From NCBI GenBank assembly GCA_910587095.1, contig CAJUMJ010000003.1, positions 65,178-129,177 of the forward strand: a stretch of 64,000 nt of DNA. Direction: 5' to 3'. The number at the start of each line of letters is the position of its first letter. Within the stretch, counting starts at the first letter, position 1. The stretch is from an uncultured Lachnospiraceae bacterium (GTDB lineage Bacteria; Bacillota; Clostridia; Lachnospirales; Lachnospiraceae). A model generated the notes under the pieces. The model worked only from the letters and a program-made list of their open reading frames with translations, was not told the DNA's origin and did no database searches. Shown in pieces: positions 17,268-25,150 of the stretch. The position numbers were made by a program, and so were the translations under genes.

Positions 17268-18314
17268 CTATATCTCCTCGTCTATCTCTATACCCTTGAT
17301 GTCAGCCTCGACCAGCTTCATCTTGTTAAGCATATCCTTAATCTCCGCTTTCACCGTATCGCCCGCGCCGGCCACATCCATCCCCGCCTGAGCCATATCT
17401 TTTAAAAGCTGCGCTTCCTCTCTGGCATCCTTAGACTGCTCCCGCTGCGCTTCCTCCGTCTCATGGCTGTTCTCCTGAGCCGCCTCAATCCTCTCCTCTA
17501 TCAGCTCCTTCTGTTCCTGACGAAGCTCAATCTTTTCTTCCTGCTCCTCTTTCTCCTCTGCTTCCTCCCTTGCCTCTTCACGCTGCTCCTCATAAGTCTC
17601 GTCAACGTGATCTTTGGCCTCTTCCCAAAGCATCCCCTGGATTTCTTCACTCGCCTGATCCATTACTTTTTCGGCATTTTTCAGTGCATCCGCCATCTTG
17701 TGATGTTTCAGACGCTCGATTTTCATATCGGTGAGAGAGCTTTGCAGATAATCCGCGTAATTTGCCGCGCTCTGCGCTCTGTTCGCAAAAATAGCCTGTT
17801 CGTTGTCAATCTCAAGACATTTTTCCTGATATTCCGTAAGCGGCTGACTACGCAGTTGCTCCAATTCCGCCTCTTCCTCTTCCGTAAGCGGATTATTCGG
17901 ATCAAAATGCGCCCCTCTCATAAGCAGTTCCAAATCCTTCTGCTCTTTCGAGTCCGCCTCCACACCGTACTTCTGCCGCAAGTTCTCCTTCCTGCTCTCA
18001 CATTCCTGAACCCGCTGTGTATTGTAAAGCGCTTCCTCGCGCTGCCGCTCTTTAATTTCCCGTATTTCCGCCTGGCTTTGACTCGTCTTTTGTTCTCCGC
18101 TCCAGGCATCCTGCACAAACTTCATCGCCTTCTTCTGCGCCTGCTGTCTGCGAAGAGCTATGGGATTCTGATTCATGGGAAGATCACCCGCAAAAATCGT
18201 GTTTTTCCTCTGCACTGCCGCTCCCTTACGACGATTTTGTTCTCCCGCTTTCTCCTGCGCCTGCAACTTTGCATTTACAGTTTGGTTCTCGTTATTTCCT
18301 ATCCTGATCTGCAT
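17268..18314 (-). CDS. Glutamate-rich coiled-coil protein of unknown function
   Basis: A 348-residue soluble protein, very rich in Glu, Gln and Lys, with long predicted coiled coils around residues 60-130 and 220-310. No catalytic motif, signal peptide or membrane segment is seen. An in-frame ATG at 18335 exists, but AAGGGGG precedes the ATG at 18314. The gene heads the cluster with LytTR, FliD-like and hypothetical genes; spacing to the LytTR gene is 42 bases. Function is not assignable from sequence. Confidence 0.7.
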   Translation of the reverse strand: MQIRIGNNENQTVNAKLQAQEKAGEQNRRKGAAVQRKNTIFAGDLPMNQNPIALRRQQAQKKAMKFVQDAWSGEQKTSQSQAEIREIKERQREEALYNTQRVQECESRKENLRQKYGVEADSKEQKDLELLMRGAHFDPNNPLTEEEEAELEQLRSQPLTEYQEKCLEIDNEQAIFANRAQSAANYADYLQSSLTDMKIERLKHHKMADALKNAEKVMDQASEEIQGMLWEEAKDHVDETYEEQREEAREEAEEKEEQEEKIELRQEQKELIEERIEAAQENSHETEEAQREQSKDAREEAQLLKDMAQAGMDVAGAGDTVKAEIKDMLNKMKLVEADIKGIEIDEEI

Positions 18315-18476
18315 GTCCGATCCCCCTTTTCGCATGACGCTACACTTTTCCAGCTATTTAAACATTTTATACAGTAAATATCGGCAACTAACCCCGATTT
18401 CTTAAGAAGGGAAAGTCGCCGTTCATGACATAAATTTGCCGCTTCATGGCATCTTAATATGGTGCATTTCATCTTG

Positions 18477-18929
18477 TCAGATTTGCAGTGAATCCCAAAA
18501 GGCTTCGCACCCCTCAAGCACATCCCTGTAAGTCGCCTCAAAATTCCCCGTATACCAGGGATCCGCAATAGCCCTGCCACTACCCGCGAACTCAAGAAGC
18601 TTGTATATCTTATGCTCCGGGTCACCGCCCGCAATCCGCTCCATATTTCGGATATTCGCATCATCCATGCCAATCAGATAATCAAAATCCTTATAATCCT
18701 GTTTCGTCATCTGACGGGCCCGGTGGGGGATCAGCGGGATGCCCTCCTGCCGCAGCTTGTTCACTGTACCGTAGTGGGGCGGGTTGCCGATCTCCTCGCG
18801 GCTGGTGGCGGCGGAGTCGATGTGGAATTGATCTGAAATACCTTGTTTGGCGGCCATGTGGGCGAAGACGCTTTGGGCCATTGTGCTTCTGCATATGTTG
18901 CCGTGGCAAATAAAAAGTACTTTTATCAT
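18477..18929 (-). CDS. Low-molecular-weight protein-tyrosine phosphatase
   Basis: The 150-residue protein has the CX5R phosphatase loop at the N-terminus (LFICHGNICRS, Cys8 to Arg14) and the general-acid aspartate in IADPWY (Asp123). Such enzymes dephosphorylate tyrosine residues, often regulating surface polysaccharide or stress pathways. It is the last core gene before the AT-rich region: the integrative element starts just upstream of its 5' end, so its promoter may lie in or next to element DNA. AAGGAG lies upstream of the start. Confidence 0.92.
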   Translation of the reverse strand: MIKVLFICHGNICRSTMAQSVFAHMAAKQGISDQFHIDSAATSREEIGNPPHYGTVNKLRQEGIPLIPHRARQMTKQDYKDFDYLIGMDDANIRNMERIAGGDPEHKIYKLLEFAGSGRAIADPWYTGNFEATYRDVLEGCEAFWDSLQI

Positions 18930-19057
18930 AACTCTAAAACTCCTTATAAATGCTGATTTTCCTTGATTTTACGGGCTTTTCTGTTTTTCCCATTTTCTAT
19001 TGTTTTACAATTTTTTCGGTATATCTTGGCATAAAATCGCATATCTTCTGCTTCAAA

Positions 19058-19115
19058 AGTTGTAAAAAAGTTGTAAAATGGACCCCATTTTGCTGTTTTA
19101 CAACTTTTTACAACT
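19058..19115. repeat. Long palindrome at the integrase end of the element
   Basis: AGTTGTAAAAAAGTTGTAAA (19058 on) is matched by TTTTACAACTTTTTACAACT (19096-19115). Each arm holds two copies of a TTGTAAAA-type unit, and the second arm touches the integrase stop codon. It could be a terminator, or arm-type (DR2-like) binding sites for the N-terminal domain of a Tn916-type integrase. Confidence 0.65.
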
Positions 19116-20311
19116 CAGCGGTTACATACCTTTTTCATCTCTTCCTGCACATCTTCAAAGTCAACATGCGTATACACATTCAATGTAACCCCTATATCGC
19201 TATGCCCCATGATCTTCTGTAAAGTCTTCGGATTCATTCCCGACTTCGCCATGTTGGAACAAAACGTATGGCGGCACACATGAGGCGTAATCACAGGAAG
19301 CTGTACCTTATAGATACTGTTATACTTTTCCCTGATATGCTGAAAATACTTCTCCCAATGCAGGGCGACCATCGGCATACCGTTCTTATCCAGATACAGG
19401 AAACCCGTTTTCCCATCCACCATCGGTTCTATCTTCGGCTTCGGACGGTTCTTAAGTATCTGTGCAAAGCACTCCTTCACATCATCCGTCATTGGCACAA
19501 GCCTTGTCCCGCAGTCGGTCTTCGTGTCTACGATAGTATACTGCATATTCCGTGTCCGATGCAACTGATGGTCTACGTTGATGATACCGTTCTCAAGATC
19601 TATATCCGAAACAGTCAGACCGACAAACTCCGAAATACGCAAGCCTGTATGGAACAGGATGTAGATCCCTTCGTAGTACCTGCAAAAGTGCCTGTCGTTC
19701 TTGATAAACTCAAGGAACTGTCTTTCCTGTTTTCTCGTGATTGCTTCCCGTGTTACGGAGTCATTCACTACAACGGTAGCAAGCTGGAACTCAAAGGGAT
19801 TTTTACGAATCAGGTCATCATCCACGGCCATCTGGAATGCAGGTCTTACCACACCTCTCACCGTATGGATCGTACTATATCCACGACCGTCCTTTTGCAG
19901 TTTGATAAGCCACAGCCTCGCATCGGATAGTTTCACCTTATCAATTCTCTTATTCCCAAACTCCTCTTTCTTAAGGATATTGATAACAAAGTTATAGCCG
20001 ACACGGGTATTCTCCCTGACTCCTGTTTTTTGTGCAACATATTTCTTTACAAGTTCCAATACCGTCATATTGCCGCCTGATAGAATCAAACCCGCATCCA
20101 AATCCCTTTGGAGTATCTTGATCTTATCCCTAAGCGGCATTTCATCCTTTACCCCCTGTGGCGTCGTATCGGTTCTTACCAGTCTCCAACTGTACAGGTA
20201 TCTCGTATTTCCAGCATTGTCAATATACTTGTACATATACCTTCCATCTTTTCTCTGGCTCTCTCCATTCTGCAAAATACGGTTTTTGCTATCCCGTCTT
20301 TTTGTGCTCAT
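19115..20311 (-). CDS. int: Tn916-type tyrosine integrase
   Basis: The 398-residue protein has the N-terminal arm-binding domain of Tn916 Int (RILQNGESQRKDGRYMYKY), a SAM-like core-binding domain and a catalytic domain. Catalytic residues are Arg225 (HTGLRISE), Lys264 (DTKTDCG), His344 and Arg347 (TPHVCRHTF), His370 (GHSDI) and Tyr380 (LNVYTHVD). All are present, so it should be active. AAAGGAG lies before the start. It lies between the phosphatase gene and the excisionase gene, at the extreme end of the element. Confidence 0.93.
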   Translation of the reverse strand: MSTKRRDSKNRILQNGESQRKDGRYMYKYIDNAGNTRYLYSWRLVRTDTTPQGVKDEMPLRDKIKILQRDLDAGLILSGGNMTVLELVKKYVAQKTGVRENTRVGYNFVINILKKEEFGNKRIDKVKLSDARLWLIKLQKDGRGYSTIHTVRGVVRPAFQMAVDDDLIRKNPFEFQLATVVVNDSVTREAITRKQERQFLEFIKNDRHFCRYYEGIYILFHTGLRISEFVGLTVSDIDLENGIINVDHQLHRTRNMQYTIVDTKTDCGTRLVPMTDDVKECFAQILKNRPKPKIEPMVDGKTGFLYLDKNGMPMVALHWEKYFQHIREKYNSIYKVQLPVITPHVCRHTFCSNMAKSGMNPKTLQKIMGHSDIGVTLNVYTHVDFEDVQEEMKKVCNR

Positions 20312-20422
20312 AATGTCACTCCTTTCTTAACTGAAAAGAGCCCCGATATGATATATTTATAATATACCATGAACGGGACTCATAATCTAGGTCAAAGTTA
20401 GTCTGCCACCCGCAGACCGAAC

Positions 20423-20638
20423 TTACATAACAGTTACTTTTTCATCAATAAACTTTTCAAGCACCTTTCTTTTGATCTGAACCTTTGTCCCGTTATAAAT
20501 AATGAACTCCTCATTCGGATGCTCCTTTATGAACCGCCTGAGGGTCTTTTCCCCGATGCCAAAATACAGGGATGCCTCTTCTATTGTAAGTGTATATTTT
20601 TCCCACCAAGGCAAAGGAATGTCTTTTCCTACTATCAT
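20423..20638 (-). CDS. xis: Tn916-type excisionase
   Basis: This 71-residue winged-helix DNA-binding protein resembles Tn916 Xis (PWWEKYTLTIEEASLYFGIG ends its first half, and QIKRKVLEKFID its second). It bends DNA and directs the integrase toward excision. AGGAGG lies ten bases before the ATG. It sits 111 bases upstream of int on the same strand, the standard arrangement. Confidence 0.9.
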   Translation of the reverse strand: MIVGKDIPLPWWEKYTLTIEEASLYFGIGEKTLRRFIKEHPNEEFIIYNGTKVQIKRKVLEKFIDEKVTVM

Positions 20639-20873
20639 AGCTGCAAATCCTCCTGTCAGAAAATTTGCTCTAATACAGAAAATAGAGACTTCCTCCTGCG
20701 TAATATAAAATTATTATGTCAACCGCTGTTTCTGTATAACCAGCAGTTGTTGTTTTACCGTCAGACAGAATTACACTATCTATTTTTCATGATACATGAT
20801 GATTTTTTGTATTTCAATAAATATGCAACTTATTTCGTCCATCTTTTTCACGATTTTTTGAATATGCTCAAAG

Positions 20874-20905
20874 AAAAAGAACCTCGTTTATGAGAAGTCC
20901 TTTTT
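20874..20905 (-). terminator. Terminator after the KAP/NDT-like operon
   Basis: An imperfect stem, AAAAAGAACCTC against GAGAAGTCCTTTTT, ends 15 bases past the stop of the last operon gene. Its sequence closely resembles the hairpin at 24097-24132 on the other side of the operon. Confidence 0.6.
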
Positions 20906-20920
20906 GTACCACACATTTTA

Positions 20921-21739
20921 CTATTTTTCTATTACTCCCTTTAACTTATTAATTTTCTTATTTCTCTCAATGTTCTCATATTCCAAAAAACAAAGTAATA
21001 ACATTTGATATGTCTCATCGTACCATTCTTCTAGTTCTTCATCGGAAAGATTTTTAACATATTCAATTGCATTTTTGCCTTCCATGTTATTATGTCTGAT
21101 ATTCATTTTATTAAGCAAATACCCTGTATTACTCTCTAATTCCTTATTTACTCTTTTCAACTCCCCTCTCAATGGCTCAAATTTATCCGCCAATAATTTC
21201 AATATCCTTTGCTTTTCTGCTATATCTCCTTTTAAGAGATGATGATTGTATTCTATCACTGCATATGCCGTATTGGGGTCAACAACCTCTGCAACTGCTG
21301 TCATTGCTGCATTTTTCTCAACTAATATTACTTTCTCTTCGTCTTCAAAAACTTTTTTCTCATATCCCAAATCGTCTAAAAGCCTTATAACATTCTCTTG
21401 CAAGTATAGATACTCATCATTATAATCTTCACTTCCGTCCAAATATTTTTCATTGCATAGCCAAATAATATTTGATACATATTCCAAGTAAAACAATATT
21501 TGTTCTTCTGATAACCTTCTGCTTATATGCGCATATGTAATTTGAAGTCGCTCCCTAATTTCTTCACAGCTCGTATATCTGCCTCTTGCTTTCCATTCCC
21601 GCATACATTCCATATCCACAATATCCTCAAGCGTATTACTCCCGACATATGCGTCCGATAATAGACCTTCAATTTTATTGATTTGGGAACTAATACTTAC
21701 TTTTTCACTAAGAATTTCAAATATATTTCTTCGACTCAT
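20921..21739 (-). CDS. Unknown third protein of the KAP/NDT-like operon
   Basis: The 272-residue product is not recognised. It is soluble, acidic and mostly helical, with a possible coiled coil around residues 175-205 (QRILKLLADKFEPLRGELKR). The start codon overlaps the stop of the preceding gene by four bases (ATGA), so translation is coupled. There is no obvious enzymatic motif. By position it could be a sensor, an adaptor or an immunity factor for the NDT-like effector. Confidence 0.75.
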   Translation of the reverse strand: MSRRNIFEILSEKVSISSQINKIEGLLSDAYVGSNTLEDIVDMECMREWKARGRYTSCEEIRERLQITYAHISRRLSEEQILFYLEYVSNIIWLCNEKYLDGSEDYNDEYLYLQENVIRLLDDLGYEKKVFEDEEKVILVEKNAAMTAVAEVVDPNTAYAVIEYNHHLLKGDIAEKQRILKLLADKFEPLRGELKRVNKELESNTGYLLNKMNIRHNNMEGKNAIEYVKNLSDEELEEWYDETYQMLLLCFLEYENIERNKKINKLKGVIEK

Positions 21740-22623
21740 ATATTTTCTCCTACTGTAGCCTTTATTCGTCTAGTCAATCTCTCAAACAAATCTTTTTCGT
21801 TCTGCCAATAAATTGTATTAATCTGCGCCACATCAAAATGTGTATCTTCGTCATTCCTGCAACTTAAAATCACTGTTTTTCCCTTTGCCATCGCATATCC
21901 CGCCTCATAATAGACACCTCCCCTATGTCCTGTCAAATCAACAATAACAAATTCACTATCATCTATTTCTTTAAAAATTTCTGGCACAATCTGATTATTA
22001 TGCTCTTTCATATCTATCAACATTGGCTCGTAACCGCAAGACTTAATTGCCTCATTAATATTTTCCCTTGCCTTTTTCATTGAATCATCAAACCACATTG
22101 CAACAAATACCTTTTTGATATCTGGATTTATCAATTCTAAACATTTATCCAGTTCAAACTCTTTCACACCAGAAAGAATCCTTTTCACAAAATGTGAGTA
22201 CATATATGTATATGAAGTATCAATCTGTTTAACCAGATATAAAATACCATAGCAAAATTCTATATCATCATCCAATAACTTCAACTTCTCAAAAACGTCT
22301 GATAATTTACTGTCATAATAAACGTTCATATTATCATAATCTAATATAACCTTTTTACTTCGTATTGAATCATCTAGGGTCCACCCCATCATGCTATGTA
22401 CATTTATTACCATTTGTAAATCCAGTCTTTCTAAGTTTTGTCTCAATTGGCTTATATACTCTGGAGTATCATTTAAAGCCATCAATATATCGTCTGCAAC
22501 ATCTAAGTCTATGTCCTTCTTAAACAGTTCATAACAATTTTCACTCAAAAATCTAAATAAGCGAAAATCTTCCTTATGTTCATCCCATGTGCTTACTATT
22601 TCCTTAAATTTTCTTATGTTCAT
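21736..22623 (-). CDS. Nucleoside 2-deoxyribosyltransferase-like putative effector
   Basis: The 295-residue protein has an uncharacterised helical N-terminal half and, from about residue 170, a nucleoside 2-deoxyribosyltransferase-like fold: VFVAMWFDDSM, the FVIVDLTGHRGG loop with Asp229, and VYYEAGYAMAKGKTVI, where Glu240 aligns with the catalytic glutamate of the family. Relatives cleave N-glycosidic bonds, and TIR-like and NDT-like domains act as NAD- or nucleotide-depleting effectors in bacterial immunity. It lies between the KAP NTPase gene (17 bases upstream) and the coupled unknown gene. Effector activity is inferred from the domain and context only. Confidence 0.8.
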   Translation of the reverse strand: MNIRKFKEIVSTWDEHKEDFRLFRFLSENCYELFKKDIDLDVADDILMALNDTPEYISQLRQNLERLDLQMVINVHSMMGWTLDDSIRSKKVILDYDNMNVYYDSKLSDVFEKLKLLDDDIEFCYGILYLVKQIDTSYTYMYSHFVKRILSGVKEFELDKCLELINPDIKKVFVAMWFDDSMKKARENINEAIKSCGYEPMLIDMKEHNNQIVPEIFKEIDDSEFVIVDLTGHRGGVYYEAGYAMAKGKTVILSCRNDEDTHFDVAQINTIYWQNEKDLFERLTRRIKATVGENI

Positions 22624-22640
22624 TATACGCTCTCCCCACT

Positions 22641-23990
22641 CTACTTAACCATCTCGCAAAATTTACAATATTTCTTCGCCGTTTTCAGTTCTCTTCTCAT
22701 TTGCTCTTCAACATCAAATATACCCGCATATGGCACTTTCTGATGATAAAATATATTGGCAAAATACCAAAACACTCTTCCATACATATTACTATTTGCC
22801 ACTTTTAAAATCTTTTCCTGTCCATACGCTGCACTAACGTTGCTATATGCCTTTTCCCCAAAAGATTTCAATATATCCATCTTATATTTCCCAATCCGCT
22901 CTTCTATGATAGTATAACGTCCGTCATTTATTGTTGCAACATATTGTAAATCTCTAAATTTCCATATCTTTAACACTTCATACAGAACCTCAAAAACCAA
23001 AACAGAAATATCCATCGTTTCATTACAAACTAGAGAATGTACCATATTGGCCTTTTCCATTAGTTTTTCTTGTTCCCTTATACCAATAGTAGGAAATAGT
23101 TTTGATAAAATATTCGTTATATCCTCTTTATCGACTTCCTGCACAACCATAAATTTATCAAAATATACCTTATATTTTTCTCGATAAGATTCGTTAAGTA
23201 TTCCATTATCTAAAATCACTGAAAAATCTATAAATTTCTTTAAATACTTTTCTATATCTATTGAAGATTCATCTTTTCTTACTCCAAACATTTCTTCCAC
23301 GGAATGCTCTAACTGCTTTCGATCTATTGCCATAATCACTACTACATTATCTAAACCATAAAAGATATGATGCAATCTCTCAAGCACCTTTATCGCGTAC
23401 TGCGGAATACATCTGTCCAATTCATCCACAAATAAAACGATTGTTCTTTCTTCTGCTATTTCCTGCAATTTCTTCCTAACTTTTTCAATCGTCTGGCTAA
23501 AATTGAACATCTCATCAAACTCATTCTCTGCTTTTTGATTTATCTCCTTATTATTTTTTATGTCTTCTGCCCAACTGATTAAATTGATCCCTATCTTATT
23601 TTCTATATATAAGCCTGCTATCTTTTTAAGTTCTTCTCCAACAAACTCATATCCTGCCTTTATGATTCTCTCCGCTTCCCCATTGACTAAAACTTCATCT
23701 TCCCTAATCGAAGCCAGCATCGCTGATATAATCGCAACAGCAAGCTCTTCATAATAATCATGTTGCCAACAATTATAATGAAACACAAAATATCTATCGC
23801 TATTCGTTTCCTCAGACAGAAACACTTTTAATCTATCTTCAATTTTCTCAATAACAAAAGTCTTACCAACTCCCCAACCACCTTCAATGGCGAAACAGCA
23901 TCCTCTTTTGATGTCTGATAACTGATTTACTATTTTAATAACATTTTCCACGAATTCCTCACGATTTAGCAAATCTAACCTTTTGTCCAT
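22641..23990 (-). CDS. KAP family P-loop NTPase
   Basis: The 449-residue protein has Walker A GGWGVGKT (residues 37-44), the KAP-typical HYNCWQHDYYEELA segment, and Walker B TIVLFVDELDRC (about 183-193). KAP NTPases, such as PifA of the F plasmid, are often linked to phage exclusion. The usual inserted transmembrane pair is not obvious here. AAAGGGGA lies before the ATG, and a TTGAAG-17-TATAAT promoter at 24058-24086 drives the operon. It is the first of three genes and probably the sensor or switch of the module. Confidence 0.88.
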   Translation of the reverse strand: MDKRLDLLNREEFVENVIKIVNQLSDIKRGCCFAIEGGWGVGKTFVIEKIEDRLKVFLSEETNSDRYFVFHYNCWQHDYYEELAVAIISAMLASIREDEVLVNGEAERIIKAGYEFVGEELKKIAGLYIENKIGINLISWAEDIKNNKEINQKAENEFDEMFNFSQTIEKVRKKLQEIAEERTIVLFVDELDRCIPQYAIKVLERLHHIFYGLDNVVVIMAIDRKQLEHSVEEMFGVRKDESSIDIEKYLKKFIDFSVILDNGILNESYREKYKVYFDKFMVVQEVDKEDITNILSKLFPTIGIREQEKLMEKANMVHSLVCNETMDISVLVFEVLYEVLKIWKFRDLQYVATINDGRYTIIEERIGKYKMDILKSFGEKAYSNVSAAYGQEKILKVANSNMYGRVFWYFANIFYHQKVPYAGIFDVEEQMRRELKTAKKYCKFCEMVK

Positions 23991-24057
23991 AAGATTCCCC
24001 TTTCATCCAACTATAACCTGGAACCATATCTAATTCCATTTTCAGATATTTGTCTCT

Positions 24058-24086
24058 ATTATATATTTGTTTTATAGTTTCTTCAA
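24058..24086 (-). promoter_or_regulatory. Promoter of the KAP/NDT-like operon
   Basis: On the minus strand TTGAAG (24086-24081) and TATAAT (24063-24058) are separated by 17 bases, 68 bases upstream of the KAP start. Confidence 0.75.
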
Positions 24087-24096
24087 TTCCCAACAC

Positions 24097-24132
24097 AAAA
24101 AGAACCCCTTCCATATGGAAAGAGTCCTTTTT
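24097..24132 (-). terminator. Terminator upstream of the KAP operon, homologous to the one after it
   Basis: The inverted repeat is nearly perfect, from AAAAAGAACCCCTTCC to GGAAAGAGTCCTTTTT around a CATATG-containing centre. On the minus strand it follows a nine-codon gene-end relic at 24138-24167. Its outer sequence matches the terminator at 20874-20905. Confidence 0.75.
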
Positions 24133-24137
24133 GTCTT

Positions 24138-24167
24138 TTACTGCACGATATGTACGATTGCATCATC
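24138..24167 (-). pseudogene. Relic of the 3' end of a large surface-protein gene
   Basis: On the minus strand the sequence encodes DDAIVHIVQ followed by a stop codon. The 1,498-residue surface protein ends DDSIVHIVQ, also followed by a stop and a hairpin terminator. The match covers about 30 bases. It suggests that a second copy of that gene's end once lay here and was cut away by insertion or deletion. Confidence 0.5.
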
Positions 24168-24216
24168 AACTCATACAGTCATTCTATGAAAAGAACTTTA
24201 TTTGTGTTACAATTTA

Positions 24217-24540
24217 TTATAGAGACTGAAAAATTGTTACGACCACTATGTTCATATACATAATAAGTAATGCTCCAAACACTAAAACATAAAACACCCC
24301 GTTGTTCGGATATGTTAAAACTGGCATTATCCACCACAGCACAGAAATCCCTAAATAGACTACATTATCAAAAGATTCATTCACACCAGTAAAATATGAA
24401 ATTATCGCAACTATGAATGGAGGGATTACACACATAATGAAAGTCAATAATGCCATCAAAAAATTGTTTCTTTTTTCTTCGGGTATATTATGGCTTTTAA
24501 CCTTTTTTTCACATCTATACTTTTTTTCATGCCCAAACAT
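24217..24540 (-). CDS. Small membrane protein, unknown function
   Basis: The product of about 107 residues has a charged N-terminus (MFGHEKKYRCEKKVKSHN) and three hydrophobic segments. No family is recognised. The ATG at 24540 has AAAGGAG eight bases upstream; two slightly earlier starts are possible. The 5' end lies 40 bases from that of the HELGH protein gene on the other strand, so the two are divergent and may share a control region. Confidence 0.6.
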   Translation of the reverse strand: MFGHEKKYRCEKKVKSHNIPEEKRNNFLMALLTFIMCVIPPFIVAIISYFTGVNESFDNVVYLGISVLWWIMPVLTYPNNGVFYVLVFGALLIMYMNIVVVTIFQSL

Positions 24541-24580
24541 GAACATCACTCCTTTCTCACGTTCTCAGTTGATCAGTATT

Positions 24581-25102
24581 ATGGTCATTACTTTAGTAAG
24601 CTATCTCTTATTAGAGCCATTTCATGAGCTGGGACATTACCATAAAGCCACAAAAATTGCATCTTCCCAAAACTATGATGTGAATTTCTGCTTAAAATGG
24701 AATTATACATCCTGCTCTGACTGGTCCATATTTAAAGAAGCTGAACAGATTGATATCCTTAAAGCTGGTTCTTTCAACAAAATTGCTTTTTGTGGTATAT
24801 GTATTTTTTTTGCTCTTATTACATGCAATTTCTTTTTATTACTATCTTTTCTGTATGTAATACTTTTTGACTATTATCAAAACTGTACCTGCCTCTTTCC
24901 CAAAAATGATTACTATTACATACACCACTTAGATGAATTTGTTCAAGAGCCAAAATATATGGATGCAATTAGACAGGATTTTTTCATCAGAAAAATATAC
25001 CCTTATTTATTAGCTGTTGGCTTTATACTCTATATCATTATTTGTTTCATACTTTTATCCTTATCAATAAAGAATAAATTAACATTTTCACTAATAGTTT
25101 AA
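24581..25102 (+). CDS. Membrane protein with HELGH zinc-protease-like motif
   Basis: The frame is open from 24413, but the upstream part overlaps the divergent gene, so the ATG at 24581 is chosen; its ribosome binding site is poor. The product (173 residues) has LLLEPFHELGHYHKATKI, an HExxH zinc-binding motif inside a hydrophobic stretch as in site-2-type or related integral membrane proteases, and about four membrane segments. A third zinc ligand is not obvious. It might instead be a truncated relative. A bidirectional hairpin follows the stop codon. Confidence 0.6.
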   Translation: MVITLVSYLLLEPFHELGHYHKATKIASSQNYDVNFCLKWNYTSCSDWSIFKEAEQIDILKAGSFNKIAFCGICIFFALITCNFFLLLSFLYVILFDYYQNCTCLFPKNDYYYIHHLDEFVQEPKYMDAIRQDFFIRKIYPYLLAVGFILYIIICFILLSLSIKNKLTFSLIV

Positions 25103-25106
25103 ATTT

Positions 25107-25148
25107 CTAAAAGAATCTCCCTCTATGTTGAAGGAGATTCAGTTTTTA
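25107..25148. terminator. Bidirectional terminator between convergent genes
   Basis: GAATCTCC (25113-25120) pairs with GGAGATTC (25133-25140). T-rich sequence follows on both strands, serving the HELGH gene and the large surface-protein gene. Confidence 0.82.
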
Positions 25149-25150
25149 TT

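Noticed and set aside
17463..18377. 304-residue Leu/Phe-rich plus-strand frame
   Set aside because: It is the antisense of the Glu/Gln-rich coiled-coil gene, whose codons read as Leu and Phe in reverse.
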